Part shown: positions 8,035-17,101 of the stretch, piece by piece
Layout: every line of letters starts with the position of its first letter
Position numbering within the stretch: position 1 is the stretch's first letter
Origin: Aestuariicoccus sp032586235
GTDB taxonomy: Bacteria > Pseudomonadota > Alphaproteobacteria > Rhodobacterales > Rhodobacteraceae
Direction of reading: 5' to 3'
DNA: 64,000 nt
NCBI RefSeq assembly: GCF_032586235.1
Contig: NZ_JAWHTD010000010.1
Location: 1 to 64,000, forward strand
The notes under the pieces: generated by a model
Seen by the model: only the letters and a program-made list of their open reading frames with translations
What the model was told of the DNA's origin: nothing
The model's database searches: none
Translations under genes and position numbers: made by a program

Positions 8035-9369
8035 TCAGAGATAATCCGACCGCTGCAGCCCGTATTTCGCCATCTTCTCGTTCAGCGTCCGCCGCGGCAG
8101 GCAAAGCTCGTCCATCACCGCCGAGATCGAGCCCTTGTGCCGGCGCATCGTGTTGTCGATCAGCATCCGCTCGAACGCCTCCACGTACTCTTTCAGCGGC
8201 TTGCCCTCGGTCGTCATGGCGGGCTGCATGTCCTCGTGATCGTTCATCAAGAGCGAAGCGATCGTGCCGGTGCCGCGCCGCGATTGCAGCACCGCGCGTT
8301 CCGCAAGGTTGATCAGCTGGCGCACGTTCCCGGGCCATGGCGCCTGCAAGAGCTGCGCGGCCTCCTGCGCTGTGACCTGCGGCGCGTCGCAGCCGTATTC
8401 CTCGGAAAACTGCTCGCTCAGCCGGGTGAAGAGCGTCAGGATATCCTCGCCGCGCTGGCGCAGCGGCGGCACCACGATCTTGAGCGCGGCCAGCCGGAAA
8501 TAGAGGTCCGGGCGCAGCGCGGTCTCACAGGTGCGGCCTTCGTCCTGCAGGTTGCAGATCGCCACGATCCGCGTCTCGGGCGGCGTGCCCTGATCGTTGA
8601 TCACCGACAAGAGCCGCGCCTGGGCCGCGTCCGAGAGCGATTCGATATCCTCCAGCACCAGCGTGCCGCCGCGCGCTTCTTCTATCGCGGGCAGGCGGCT
8701 GTCGTCGGGCTGCATCGGGCCGAAGAGCCGCTGCATCAGCGCGTCCTCGTCCATCGCCGCACAGGAAATCAGCACGAATTTCTTGCCCGCCCGGCTGCCC
8801 ACCGCATGCAGCGCATGGGCGATCAGCGTCTTGCCGGTGCCGGTTTCGCCCTCGATCAGCACATGGCCGTCGGCCTGGCCCAGATCGAGGATGTCCTCGC
8901 GCAGACGCTCCATCGCCGGCGAGGCGCCGATCAGCTTGCGCATCAGCTGCCCGCCATCCGACAGCTCGCGCCGCAGCGCGCGGTTGTCTAGTGTCAGCCG
9001 CCGCGCGTTAGTCGCCTTCTTGGCCAGCTCGGACATCCGGTCGGGGTTGAACGGCTTTTCCAGGAAATCGAACGCCCCGATCCGCATCGCCTCGACCGCC
9101 ATGGGCACGTCGCCGTGGCCGGTGATCATGATCACCGGCAGTGCGCTGTCGCTGCCCATCAGCTTGCGCAAGAGCTGCAGACCGTCCATCCCCGGCATCC
9201 GGATATCCGAGATCACGATGCCGGGATAATCGCTGCCCAGCACGCCAAGCGCCTCTTCGGCGCTGGCAAACGTCTCGGTGTCGTAACCCGACAGCGCCAG
9301 CCACTGGCTGATCGACTGACGCATGTCCTTTTCGTCGTCGACGATTGCGATCTTCATAGCGTTGGCCAT
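8035..9369 (-). CDS. dctD: DctD-type response regulator lacking the GAFTGA loop
   Basis: A 444-residue response regulator: receiver domain (1-120, phospho-acceptor D55, K105 in EKPF), AAA+ domain (about 145-375) and a C-terminal Fis-type helix-turn-helix (about 395-440, ending LNEKMAKYGLQRSDYL). The Walker A motif GETGTGKT is intact at 174-181. Two departures from the family are plain. The segment after LFG (215-217), which normally holds GAFTGA for contacting sigma-54, reads PMQPDDSRLP. The Walker B motif reads LVLED instead of LFLDE. It may therefore activate through sigma-70, as Rhodobacter capsulatus NtrC does. It follows dctB closely and probably controls dicarboxylate uptake genes. Confidence 0.9.
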   Translation of the reverse strand: MANAMKIAIVDDEKDMRQSISQWLALSGYDTETFASAEEALGVLGSDYPGIVISDIRMPGMDGLQLLRKLMGSDSALPVIMITGHGDVPMAVEAMRIGAFDFLEKPFNPDRMSELAKKATNARRLTLDNRALRRELSDGGQLMRKLIGASPAMERLREDILDLGQADGHVLIEGETGTGKTLIAHALHAVGSRAGKKFVLISCAAMDEDALMQRLFGPMQPDDSRLPAIEEARGGTLVLEDIESLSDAAQARLLSVINDQGTPPETRIVAICNLQDEGRTCETALRPDLYFRLAALKIVVPPLRQRGEDILTLFTRLSEQFSEEYGCDAPQVTAQEAAQLLQAPWPGNVRQLINLAERAVLQSRRGTGTIASLLMNDHEDMQPAMTTEGKPLKEYVEAFERMLIDNTMRRHKGSISAVMDELCLPRRTLNEKMAKYGLQRSDYL

Positions 9370-9374
9370 TCACC

Positions 9375-11138
<1,764 letters not shown>

Positions 11139-11209
11139 GGGCGCAGAGTACGGCGCGCCCGCGCCGGGCTCAAGTCACGGCTGCGCGCGATGGGCGGAAA
11201 GGCGCGCTC

Positions 11210-11878
11210 TCAGGCCTCGGCCAGCGCGCGGGTGAGCGACGCGAACAGCGCCGCCCCGTCGGTGTTGCCCTGCGCCGGATCGGCGGCGCGCTCGGGATGC
11301 GGCATCATGCCCAGCACCCGGCGATTGGCCGACAGGATGCCCGCGATGTCGCGCGCCGAGCCGTTGGGGTTGTCGGTGTAGCGGAACGCGACCCGATCCT
11401 CGGCCTCCAGCCGGTCCAGCGTGGCGTCGTCGGCATGATAATTGCCGTCGTGATGCGCGATGGGGATGCGGATCTCCTGCCCGGCCGCATAGCCTTCGGT
11501 ATAGATGCTGTCCGTCGTGGCCACCCGCAGGCCCACCGTCCGGCAGATGTATTTCAGCCCGGCATTGCGCAGCAGCGCCCCGGGCAAGAGCCCGGTTTCG
11601 GTCAGCACCTGGAACCCGTTGCAGATCCCCAGCACATAGCCGCCCGCCTCGGCATGGCCCTTGACCGCGCGGCAGATCGGCGAATTCGCCGCAATCGCGC
11701 CGCAGCGCAGGTAGTCGCCAAAGGAAAAGCCGCCCGGCAGCCCGACGATGTCGATGCCCTGCGGCAGCGCCGTCTCCTTGTGCCAGACCCGGACGACCTC
11801 CATCCCGGACTGGGCAAAGGCCTGTTCCAGATCACGGTCGCAATTCGATCCGGGGAAGACGACGACGGCGGCTTTCAT
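11210..11878 (-). CDS. purQ: Phosphoribosylformylglycinamidine synthase subunit PurQ
   Basis: A 222-residue class I glutamine amidotransferase that supplies ammonia to PurL in the fourth step of purine synthesis. The N-terminus MKAAVVVFPGSNCDRD is typical. The nucleophile is the cysteine of LGICNGFQ, and the catalytic His-Glu pair is in MPHPERA. I choose the ATG at 11878, 9 bases from AGGAG, rather than the one at 11884. It is the small-subunit form that works with PurS and PurL; purS lies upstream, whereas purL is not in the window. Confidence 0.94.
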   Translation of the reverse strand: MKAAVVVFPGSNCDRDLEQAFAQSGMEVVRVWHKETALPQGIDIVGLPGGFSFGDYLRCGAIAANSPICRAVKGHAEAGGYVLGICNGFQVLTETGLLPGALLRNAGLKYICRTVGLRVATTDSIYTEGYAAGQEIRIPIAHHDGNYHADDATLDRLEAEDRVAFRYTDNPNGSARDIAGILSANRRVLGMMPHPERAADPAQGNTDGAALFASLTRALAEA

Positions 11879-11929
11879 GGGCATGGGCTCCTTTGCGGAT
11901 ATGGATGTGCTTCTGGCGGTTTCACGTCG

Positions 11930-12328
11930 TCATTGCAAGAGCCAGCGACGCAGCCGCCACGAGCCCCAGAGCGCGGGCAGGCAGACCACCAGCCCCAGCG
12001 CGGCCACCACCCGGACATGCGCCCAGATATGCGGGCCGGGGTAAATGCCGTCGCGGTCCTCGCCCGGGACCACATGTATGACGTGGCGGCTGCCCAGCGG
12101 CAGGTTCAGCGACGGATGCCGCATCCCGCCCGACACCCGCGCGTCGCTCCCGTCGGGGCGGGCATAGGCGAAGACGGGTGCATGGACCTCGGTCCAGAAA
12201 TCGAAGGGCGTGTCGCCGGGCCAGGAATGGACCTGCACCACCTCCGCCTCGACCGTCTCGGAGCGCTGCAAATCCCACCAGACCAGCCCCGCGCTGACGG
12301 CGGCGCCCAAAAGGAACGTTCCCGGCAC
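11930..12328 (-). CDS. DUF3592-like membrane protein
   Basis: A small protein of about 132 residues with a hydrophobic helix at each end and a beta-rich middle (VEAEVVQVHSWPGDTPFD ... LPLGSRHVIHVVPGED), the pattern of DUF3592 proteins. Its role is unknown. The start is uncertain: GTG at 12328 is the only standard start, but the first helix appears to extend in frame upstream (RVWLLIWLVPG) toward a TAG at 12397-12395, so the true N-terminus may use a rarer codon. It sits between purS and purQ in the same direction, with no obvious link to purine synthesis. Confidence 0.65.
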   Translation of the reverse strand: MPGTFLLGAAVSAGLVWWDLQRSETVEAEVVQVHSWPGDTPFDFWTEVHAPVFAYARPDGSDARVSGGMRHPSLNLPLGSRHVIHVVPGEDRDGIYPGPHIWAHVRVVAALGLVVCLPALWGSWRLRRWLLQ

Positions 12329-12425
12329 CAGCCAGATCAGCAGCCAGACCCGCCACGTAACCGCCCGCCCCCCGGGCCGGTCGCGCCACAGATGCTAGGG
12401 CGGTTCCCAGCGCCCGGCCACGGTC

Positions 12426-12656
12426 TTAAAGCAGCTCGACCCGGTAGCTTTCGATCACCGTGTTGGCCAGCAGCTTCTCGCACATCTCGGTCACGGTGGC
12501 CTCGGTGGTGCCCTCGGCCAGTTCCAGCTCGATCACCTTGCCCTGCCGCACGTCCTCGACCCCCTCGAACCCCAGGCTGCCGAGCGCGTGCTTCACCGCC
12601 GCCCCCTGCGGGTCCAGAACGCCGACCTTCAACATGACATGTACACGTGCCTTCAT
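12426..12656 (-). CDS. purS: Phosphoribosylformylglycinamidine synthase subunit PurS
   Basis: A 76-residue protein matching PurS throughout: MKARVHVMLKVGVLDPQG at the start, then VKHALGSLGFEGVEDVRQGK and a C-terminal TVIESYRVELL. PurS bridges PurQ and PurL in the three-part FGAM synthase found in many bacteria. It lies between purC and purQ on the same strand. Length and motifs are complete. Confidence 0.95.
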   Translation of the reverse strand: MKARVHVMLKVGVLDPQGAAVKHALGSLGFEGVEDVRQGKVIELELAEGTTEATVTEMCEKLLANTVIESYRVELL

Positions 12657-12690
12657 CTCGGTCTCCGTCGGATCGGCGCGCCGACCCCCT

Positions 12691-12720
12691 GCTTCTTCTT
12701 GGCAAAAATACTCAAAAAAC
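12691..12720. repeat. Short copy of the dispersed repeat core
   Basis: The stretch reads GCTTCTTCTTGGCAAAAATA followed by CTCAAAAAAC, and matches the left end of the copy at 49851-49880. It lacks the hairpins that follow in the other copies. It lies in the gap between purC and purS. Confidence 0.45.
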
Positions 12721-12744
12721 CGCCGCCCGCCAACGCGACCGCGG

Positions 12745-13506
12745 TCAGTTGATCAGCTTGGGTTTCTGCATTTGCGCGGTGTTCTTGGGCATCACGCCCA
12801 GCCGCCGCGCCACTTCGGTATAGGCGTCCGTGAGGCTGCCCAGATCGCGGCGGAACACGTCCTTGTCGAGCTTGCGGCCCGATTCGATATCCCAAAGCCG
12901 GCAACTGTCCGGGCTGATCTCGTCGGCCACGATCAGGCGCTGGAAATCGCCGTCATAGACCCGTCCGATCTCGATCTTGAAATCCACCAGCCGGATACCC
13001 ACCGCATACATCAGCCCCGACAGGTAATCGTTGACCCGCAACGCGAGGCTTAGGATGTCGTCCATGTCCTGCTGGCTGGCCCAGCCAAAGGCGGCGATGT
13101 GCTCTTCGGTGACCAGCGGATCGCCCAGCTTGTCGTCCTTGTAGCAATATTCCACGATCGGGCGCGGCAGCGGCGTGCCCTCCTCGATCCCCAGCCGCTT
13201 GGCCATCGAGCCCGCGGCATAATTGCGCACGATGATTTCCAGCGGGATGATCTCGCAGGCGCGCACCAGCTGTTCGCGCATGTTCAGCCGCTTGAGGAAA
13301 TGCGTCGGCACCCCGATTCCGTTGAGACCGGTCATGAAGAATTCCGACAGGCGGTTGTTGAGAACCCCCTTGCCGTCGATCACATCTTTCTTCTCGGCAT
13401 TGAATGCAGTGGCGTCGTCCTTGAAATACTGCACGATGGTGCCCGGCTCGGGGCCTTCGTACATAATCTTCGCCTTGCCTTCGTAAATCTTCTTGCGGCG
13501 TGCCAT
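12745..13506 (-). CDS. purC: SAICAR synthase PurC
   Basis: A 253-residue enzyme that joins aspartate to CAIR in purine synthesis. The start MARRKKIYEGKAKIMYEG carries the conserved ATP-binding YEGKAK motif. IPLEIIVRNYAAGSMAKRLG and DFKIEIGR are also characteristic. An in-frame upstream extension of 43 residues is discarded because the conserved N-terminus begins at 13506. It heads the purC-purS-DUF3592-purQ cluster, transcribed away from the ATPase zeta-subunit gene. Confidence 0.95.
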   Translation of the reverse strand: MARRKKIYEGKAKIMYEGPEPGTIVQYFKDDATAFNAEKKDVIDGKGVLNNRLSEFFMTGLNGIGVPTHFLKRLNMREQLVRACEIIPLEIIVRNYAAGSMAKRLGIEEGTPLPRPIVEYCYKDDKLGDPLVTEEHIAAFGWASQQDMDDILSLALRVNDYLSGLMYAVGIRLVDFKIEIGRVYDGDFQRLIVADEISPDSCRLWDIESGRKLDKDVFRRDLGSLTDAYTEVARRLGVMPKNTAQMQKPKLIN

Positions 13507-13667
13507 CGGGGCCCTTTCACGGCAACAGGCGGGACTCGACACGGTCCCACGCTTGGCGCCGTCATAGTCCATGGGCGGCAGTGTCGCAAGCAAAGCTCCG
13601 GGGCTTGCACCCGCGGCGCGCAGTCTGCATATCATTTGAGAAACATTTGCAGCTGAGGAGCGCCGCC

Positions 13668-13982
13668 ATGTCCACCTTCGATGATCGCGAACATGCGTTC
13701 GAGAACAAATACGCCCATGACGAAGAGATGAAGTTCAAGGCCGAGGCGCGGCGCAACAAGCTTCTGGGCCTCTGGGCTGCCGACCTGATGGGTAAGTCCG
13801 AGGCCGAGGCGGCGGACTACGCCAAGGAGGTCATCAAGGCCGATTTCGAAGAGGCCGGGCACGAGGACGTGGTGCGCAAGGTCGCAGGCGATCTGGGCGA
13901 GCTTTCCAGCCCCGAGGCGATCCGCGCCAAGATGGACGAGCTGCTGGTGGTGGCCAAGGGCCAGATCCTCGAAGAAGGCTGA
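13668..13982 (+). CDS. F1-ATPase inhibitor zeta subunit (DUF1476)
   Basis: A 104-residue protein of the DUF1476 family. In Paracoccus denitrificans this family was identified as the zeta subunit, which blocks ATP hydrolysis by the F1-ATPase through its N-terminal helix. The hallmark N-terminus is present (MSTFDDREHAFENKYAHDEE), followed by RRNKLLGLWAADLMG and a helical C-terminal half ending with KMDELLVVAKGQILEEG. GAGGAG lies 7 bases before the ATG. It is a single gene, divergent from purC, with a terminator-like hairpin after it. Confidence 0.9.
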   Translation: MSTFDDREHAFENKYAHDEEMKFKAEARRNKLLGLWAADLMGKSEAEAADYAKEVIKADFEEAGHEDVVRKVAGDLGELSSPEAIRAKMDELLVVAKGQILEEG

Positions 13983-14010
13983 CGCCGCACGCAGCGTGAC
14001 ACGACATTCC

Positions 14011-14038
14011 ACGCCGCCGTCCCCCGGGCCGGCGGCGT
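14011..14038 (+). terminator. Terminator-like hairpin after the zeta-subunit gene
   Basis: ACGCCGCC (14011-14018) pairs with GGCGGCGT (14031-14038), followed by TCTCAT. The T-tract is weak. It begins 28 bases past the stop codon. Confidence 0.55.
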
Positions 14039-14151
14039 TCTCATACGGACGGCGTGCCCTCAACGAAAAATTACGCCGCATTTGAATCGTTAAGATTGCG
14101 GAATGATCTGCCGCCTAGACCTGCCCCGGGAACCATGGGTCAGGAGCGGGT

Positions 14152-15981
14152 ATGTCGGAAATCAGTCAACCAACATCCGCGCAGCGCGCGCGGGGCCTGT
14201 TGCGACGCGGTCTGCCGCTGGGGCTGGGCCTCGTCTGCCTGTGGCTGCTGTCGTCGCGGCTGCAGACGGTCGATCTGGCCGCCATCGGGGTCCTGCTGAC
14301 CGAGGTCTCGCCGCTGCAATGGGCCATCGCGCTTGGCATGACGGTGATCAGTTTTCAAGCCATCGGGCAGTTCGACGTCATCGCGCATCGCCACATGGGC
14401 ACCGGTGTCGCGCCCCGGCGCGCGCTTGTGACCGGGGCCGCCGCCACCGCCATGGCGCAGGCCGCGGGCGGCGGGCTGCTGACCGCCGGGGCGATGCGCT
14501 GGCGGCTCTTGCCGGGGCTGACGCCCGGCCAGATCGCGCGGCTGACCGGCCTGACCGGGCTGGCATTTCTGACCGCGTTGGCGCTGGTGACCGGGGCCGC
14601 GGTGCCGCTGGTTCTGACCGGCGTGCACGCATTCTGGGCGCTCGCGGTGCCGGTCTGCCTTGTGCTGGCCGCCGCCGCCGTCTTCCTGCACCCCAGCCCG
14701 CGCCTTTTCGGCAGGCCGCAGCGGCTCTTCAGCCTGCCCGCCTGTGCGGCGATCCTGGGCATCACGCTGATCGACACCATGGGGGCGGCCGCGGCGCTCT
14801 ATGTCTTCCTGCCCGTCGTAAGCCGGCCCGATCCCGCCACCTTCTACGCGGTCTACCTGCTCGCCCTCGGCGTGGCGATGCTGGCGGCCACGCCCGGCGG
14901 GCTCGGCCCGTTCGAGCTGATATTGCTCGCCGCGCTGCCCGCCGTCCCCGAGGCAGAGCTGCTTTCGGCCATCGTGGCCTTCCGCCTGGTCTACTACGCG
15001 CTTCCGGCGCTCTGGGCCGGATGGATCGCCCTGCGCCCGTATAAGGGCGGCGACCTGCCCCAGGTGCTCGCCCCACCTACCACGCCAAGCGTCGACCCTG
15101 CGGGAACCGAGGCCTCCGCGGTCTGGCTGCACAAGGACGGGCAGTCTGCGGCAGTGCTGCGGCTGCCGCAGACCGCCTGCCTGATCGTCGGTGCCGATCA
15201 TGGCGGCGTCGCGCCGCTTTTGCCGCTGCTGCGCGCCCAGGCCCGCGCCGAGAACCGTGTCGCCAGCCTGTGGAAGATCGCACCGCGCGATGCCCGCGCC
15301 GCCCGCCGCGCGGGCTGGCGGGTCTTGCCGGTGGCCGACCACGCGGTGATCGCACCGCAGGGCTTCAGCACCGCCGGGCCAGCCCGCAGCGGGTTGCGAC
15401 ACGCCCTGCAAAAGGCCGAGGCTGCCGGTGTCCGCGTGCGCCGCATTGACCCCGGCACGCAAGGTGCGGCGCTCGCCGCCATCGGCACGACCCCGGCCCA
15501 AGACTGCGGCTGTGACGGCGACCACGCCCTGTCCCCGTTCCACCAGCGGCCCGGGGACGCCGCGCCGGGGATCGTCTTCGGCGCCTGGCAGGGCGACAGG
15601 CTGGTGGCCTTTGCGGCGTTTCACGGCCATCCCCGGGAATGGGCGCTGGACCGGATCGCCCGGGCCGAGGGCTGCCCCGAAGGCGCCGCCCATGCGCTCT
15701 TGGAAACCGCGATCCGGCAAGCCGCCGCCGAGGACGTGCCGCGCCTGTCGCTCGGCGCCGTGCCGCTGCGCTGGCGCCGGGCGCGCACCCGCAACCGGCG
15801 GCACGGCTGCCACGCCTGTTTCGCGCCCAGATGGGAACGCCGCTACTTTGCCGCGCCGGGCTGGGCGGCGCTGGTGCTGGCTGGGCTCGACCTGTGGCGC
15901 GACGCGCATAGCCGTAAGGATGTGAAAGCGGCTCATCACGATCATGCGGATTATGAATTTGCTTCACAATCTCAGCTGTGA
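14152..15981 (+). CDS. MprF-like protein (flippase domain plus DUF2156 acyltransferase-like domain)
   Basis: A 609-residue protein. Residues about 15-300 form roughly eight membrane helices of the YbhN/MprF flippase type (AAGGGLLTAGAMRWRLLPGL, ATPGGLGPFELILLAALP). Residues about 320-590 form a soluble DUF2156/GNAT-like domain, the part of MprF that transfers an aminoacyl group from tRNA to phosphatidylglycerol. MprF reduces the negative charge of the membrane surface and raises resistance to cationic peptides. This copy is shorter than classical MprF (about 840 residues), mainly in the number of helices. The transferred group, and whether the enzyme is active, cannot be judged. GGAG precedes the ATG. 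Confidence 0.8.
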   Translation: MSEISQPTSAQRARGLLRRGLPLGLGLVCLWLLSSRLQTVDLAAIGVLLTEVSPLQWAIALGMTVISFQAIGQFDVIAHRHMGTGVAPRRALVTGAAATAMAQAAGGGLLTAGAMRWRLLPGLTPGQIARLTGLTGLAFLTALALVTGAAVPLVLTGVHAFWALAVPVCLVLAAAAVFLHPSPRLFGRPQRLFSLPACAAILGITLIDTMGAAAALYVFLPVVSRPDPATFYAVYLLALGVAMLAATPGGLGPFELILLAALPAVPEAELLSAIVAFRLVYYALPALWAGWIALRPYKGGDLPQVLAPPTTPSVDPAGTEASAVWLHKDGQSAAVLRLPQTACLIVGADHGGVAPLLPLLRAQARAENRVASLWKIAPRDARAARRAGWRVLPVADHAVIAPQGFSTAGPARSGLRHALQKAEAAGVRVRRIDPGTQGAALAAIGTTPAQDCGCDGDHALSPFHQRPGDAAPGIVFGAWQGDRLVAFAAFHGHPREWALDRIARAEGCPEGAAHALLETAIRQAAAEDVPRLSLGAVPLRWRRARTRNRRHGCHACFAPRWERRYFAAPGWAALVLAGLDLWRDAHSRKDVKAAHHDHADYEFASQSQL

Positions 15982-16017
15982 AACACCGCAGGCGAACATC
16001 TGACAGGAGTCTGAGAG

Positions 16018-17034
16018 ATGACAAATGCCCTGTCGCGGCTGCTTGCGTCGCGTGACTGGCTGATGGCGGATGGCGCCACCGGGACCAACCTCTTCAACAT
16101 GGGGCTGGAATCCGGCGAGCCGCCCGAGTTCTGGAACGTGGATCATCCCGACCGCATCCGCGCGCTCTATCGTGGCGCGGTCGAGGCCGGGTCGGACATC
16201 TTCCTGACCAATTCCTTCGGCGCCAACGCCTCGCGCCTGGCGCTGCACAACGCCGCCGGCCGCGCCTACGAGCTGTCGCGCATCGCCGCCGAGCTGGGCC
16301 GCGAGGTGGCCGATGCCGCCGGGCGCGAGGTGGTCGTCGCCGGGTCGGTCGGCCCCACGGGCGAGATCATGGAACCCGTGGGCGCGCTCAGCCACGCCCG
16401 CGCCGTCGAGATGTTCGAAGAGACCGCGCGCGGGCTCAAGGACGGCGGGGCCGATGTGCTCTGGGTCGAGACGATCAGCGCGCCCGAGGAATTCCGCGCC
16501 GCCGCCGAGGCCTTTGCCAATGTGGACATGCCCTGGTGCGGCACCATGAGCTTCGACACCGCCGGGCGCACGATGATGGGCGTGACCTCGTCGGGTCTGG
16601 CGCAGCTGGTGCAGGAGCTGCCGCACCCGCCGCTGGCCTTCGGGGCGAATTGCGGCACCGGGGCGTCGGACCTCTTGCGCACCGTGCTGGGCTTTGCCGC
16701 CGAGAACACCGGGCTACCGATCATCGCCAAGGGCAACGCCGGGATCCCCAAGTATCACGAGGGTCATATCCACTACGATGGCACGCCCGATCTGATGGCC
16801 GAATACGCGGTGATGGCGCGCGATGCGGGCGCTAGGATCATCGGCGGCTGCTGCGGCACCATGCCCGAACACCTGCGCGCCATGCGCGAGGCTTTGGAAA
16901 CCCGGCCCCGCGGCCCGGCCCCTTCGCTCGATGAGATCGCCGCAAAGATCGGCCCGTTTTCGTCGGACAGCGACGGCACCGGCGATACCGGCGACGCGCC
17001 CAAGCGCCAGCGGCGCGGACGCCGCCGGGGCTGA
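16018..17034 (+). CDS. Homocysteine S-methyltransferase component of a split methionine synthase (BmtA-like)
   Basis: A 338-residue homocysteine methyltransferase-fold protein. The zinc ligands are visible as FGANCGTG (about residues 203-210) and IIGGCCGTMP (about 277-286), and the N-terminus has LMADGATGTNLFNMGLE. By sequence it could be betaine-homocysteine methyltransferase. In Phaeobacter and related bacteria, however, such a protein is the homocysteine-binding piece of a methionine synthase whose B12-binding and pterin-binding parts are encoded separately. A matching B12-binding protein is encoded at 20587, which favours that role. A GGAG site (16003-16006) precedes the ATG. The C-terminus ends in a basic RQRRGRRRG tail. 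Confidence 0.85.
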   Translation: MTNALSRLLASRDWLMADGATGTNLFNMGLESGEPPEFWNVDHPDRIRALYRGAVEAGSDIFLTNSFGANASRLALHNAAGRAYELSRIAAELGREVADAAGREVVVAGSVGPTGEIMEPVGALSHARAVEMFEETARGLKDGGADVLWVETISAPEEFRAAAEAFANVDMPWCGTMSFDTAGRTMMGVTSSGLAQLVQELPHPPLAFGANCGTGASDLLRTVLGFAAENTGLPIIAKGNAGIPKYHEGHIHYDGTPDLMAEYAVMARDAGARIIGGCCGTMPEHLRAMREALETRPRGPAPSLDEIAAKIGPFSSDSDGTGDTGDAPKRQRRGRRRG

Positions 17035-17045
17035 TCCCCGAAGCA

Positions 17046-17079
17046 CGAAAAAGGGGCCAGGCAACGCGCCCGGCCCCTT
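17046..17079 (-). terminator. Rho-independent terminator of the RTX gene
   Basis: On the minus strand AAGGGGCC (17079-17072) pairs with GGCCCCTT (17058-17051) and runs straight into TTTTT, 23 bases after the RTX stop codon. It also faces the end of the methyltransferase gene and may stop that transcript less efficiently. Confidence 0.8.
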
Positions 17080-17101
17080 CCGTGCCCTGTCCGGCCGAGG
17101 G

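Noticed and set aside
9008..9373. Separate short response regulator gene
   Set aside because: It is an alternative frame of the dctD receiver region and lacks receiver motifs.
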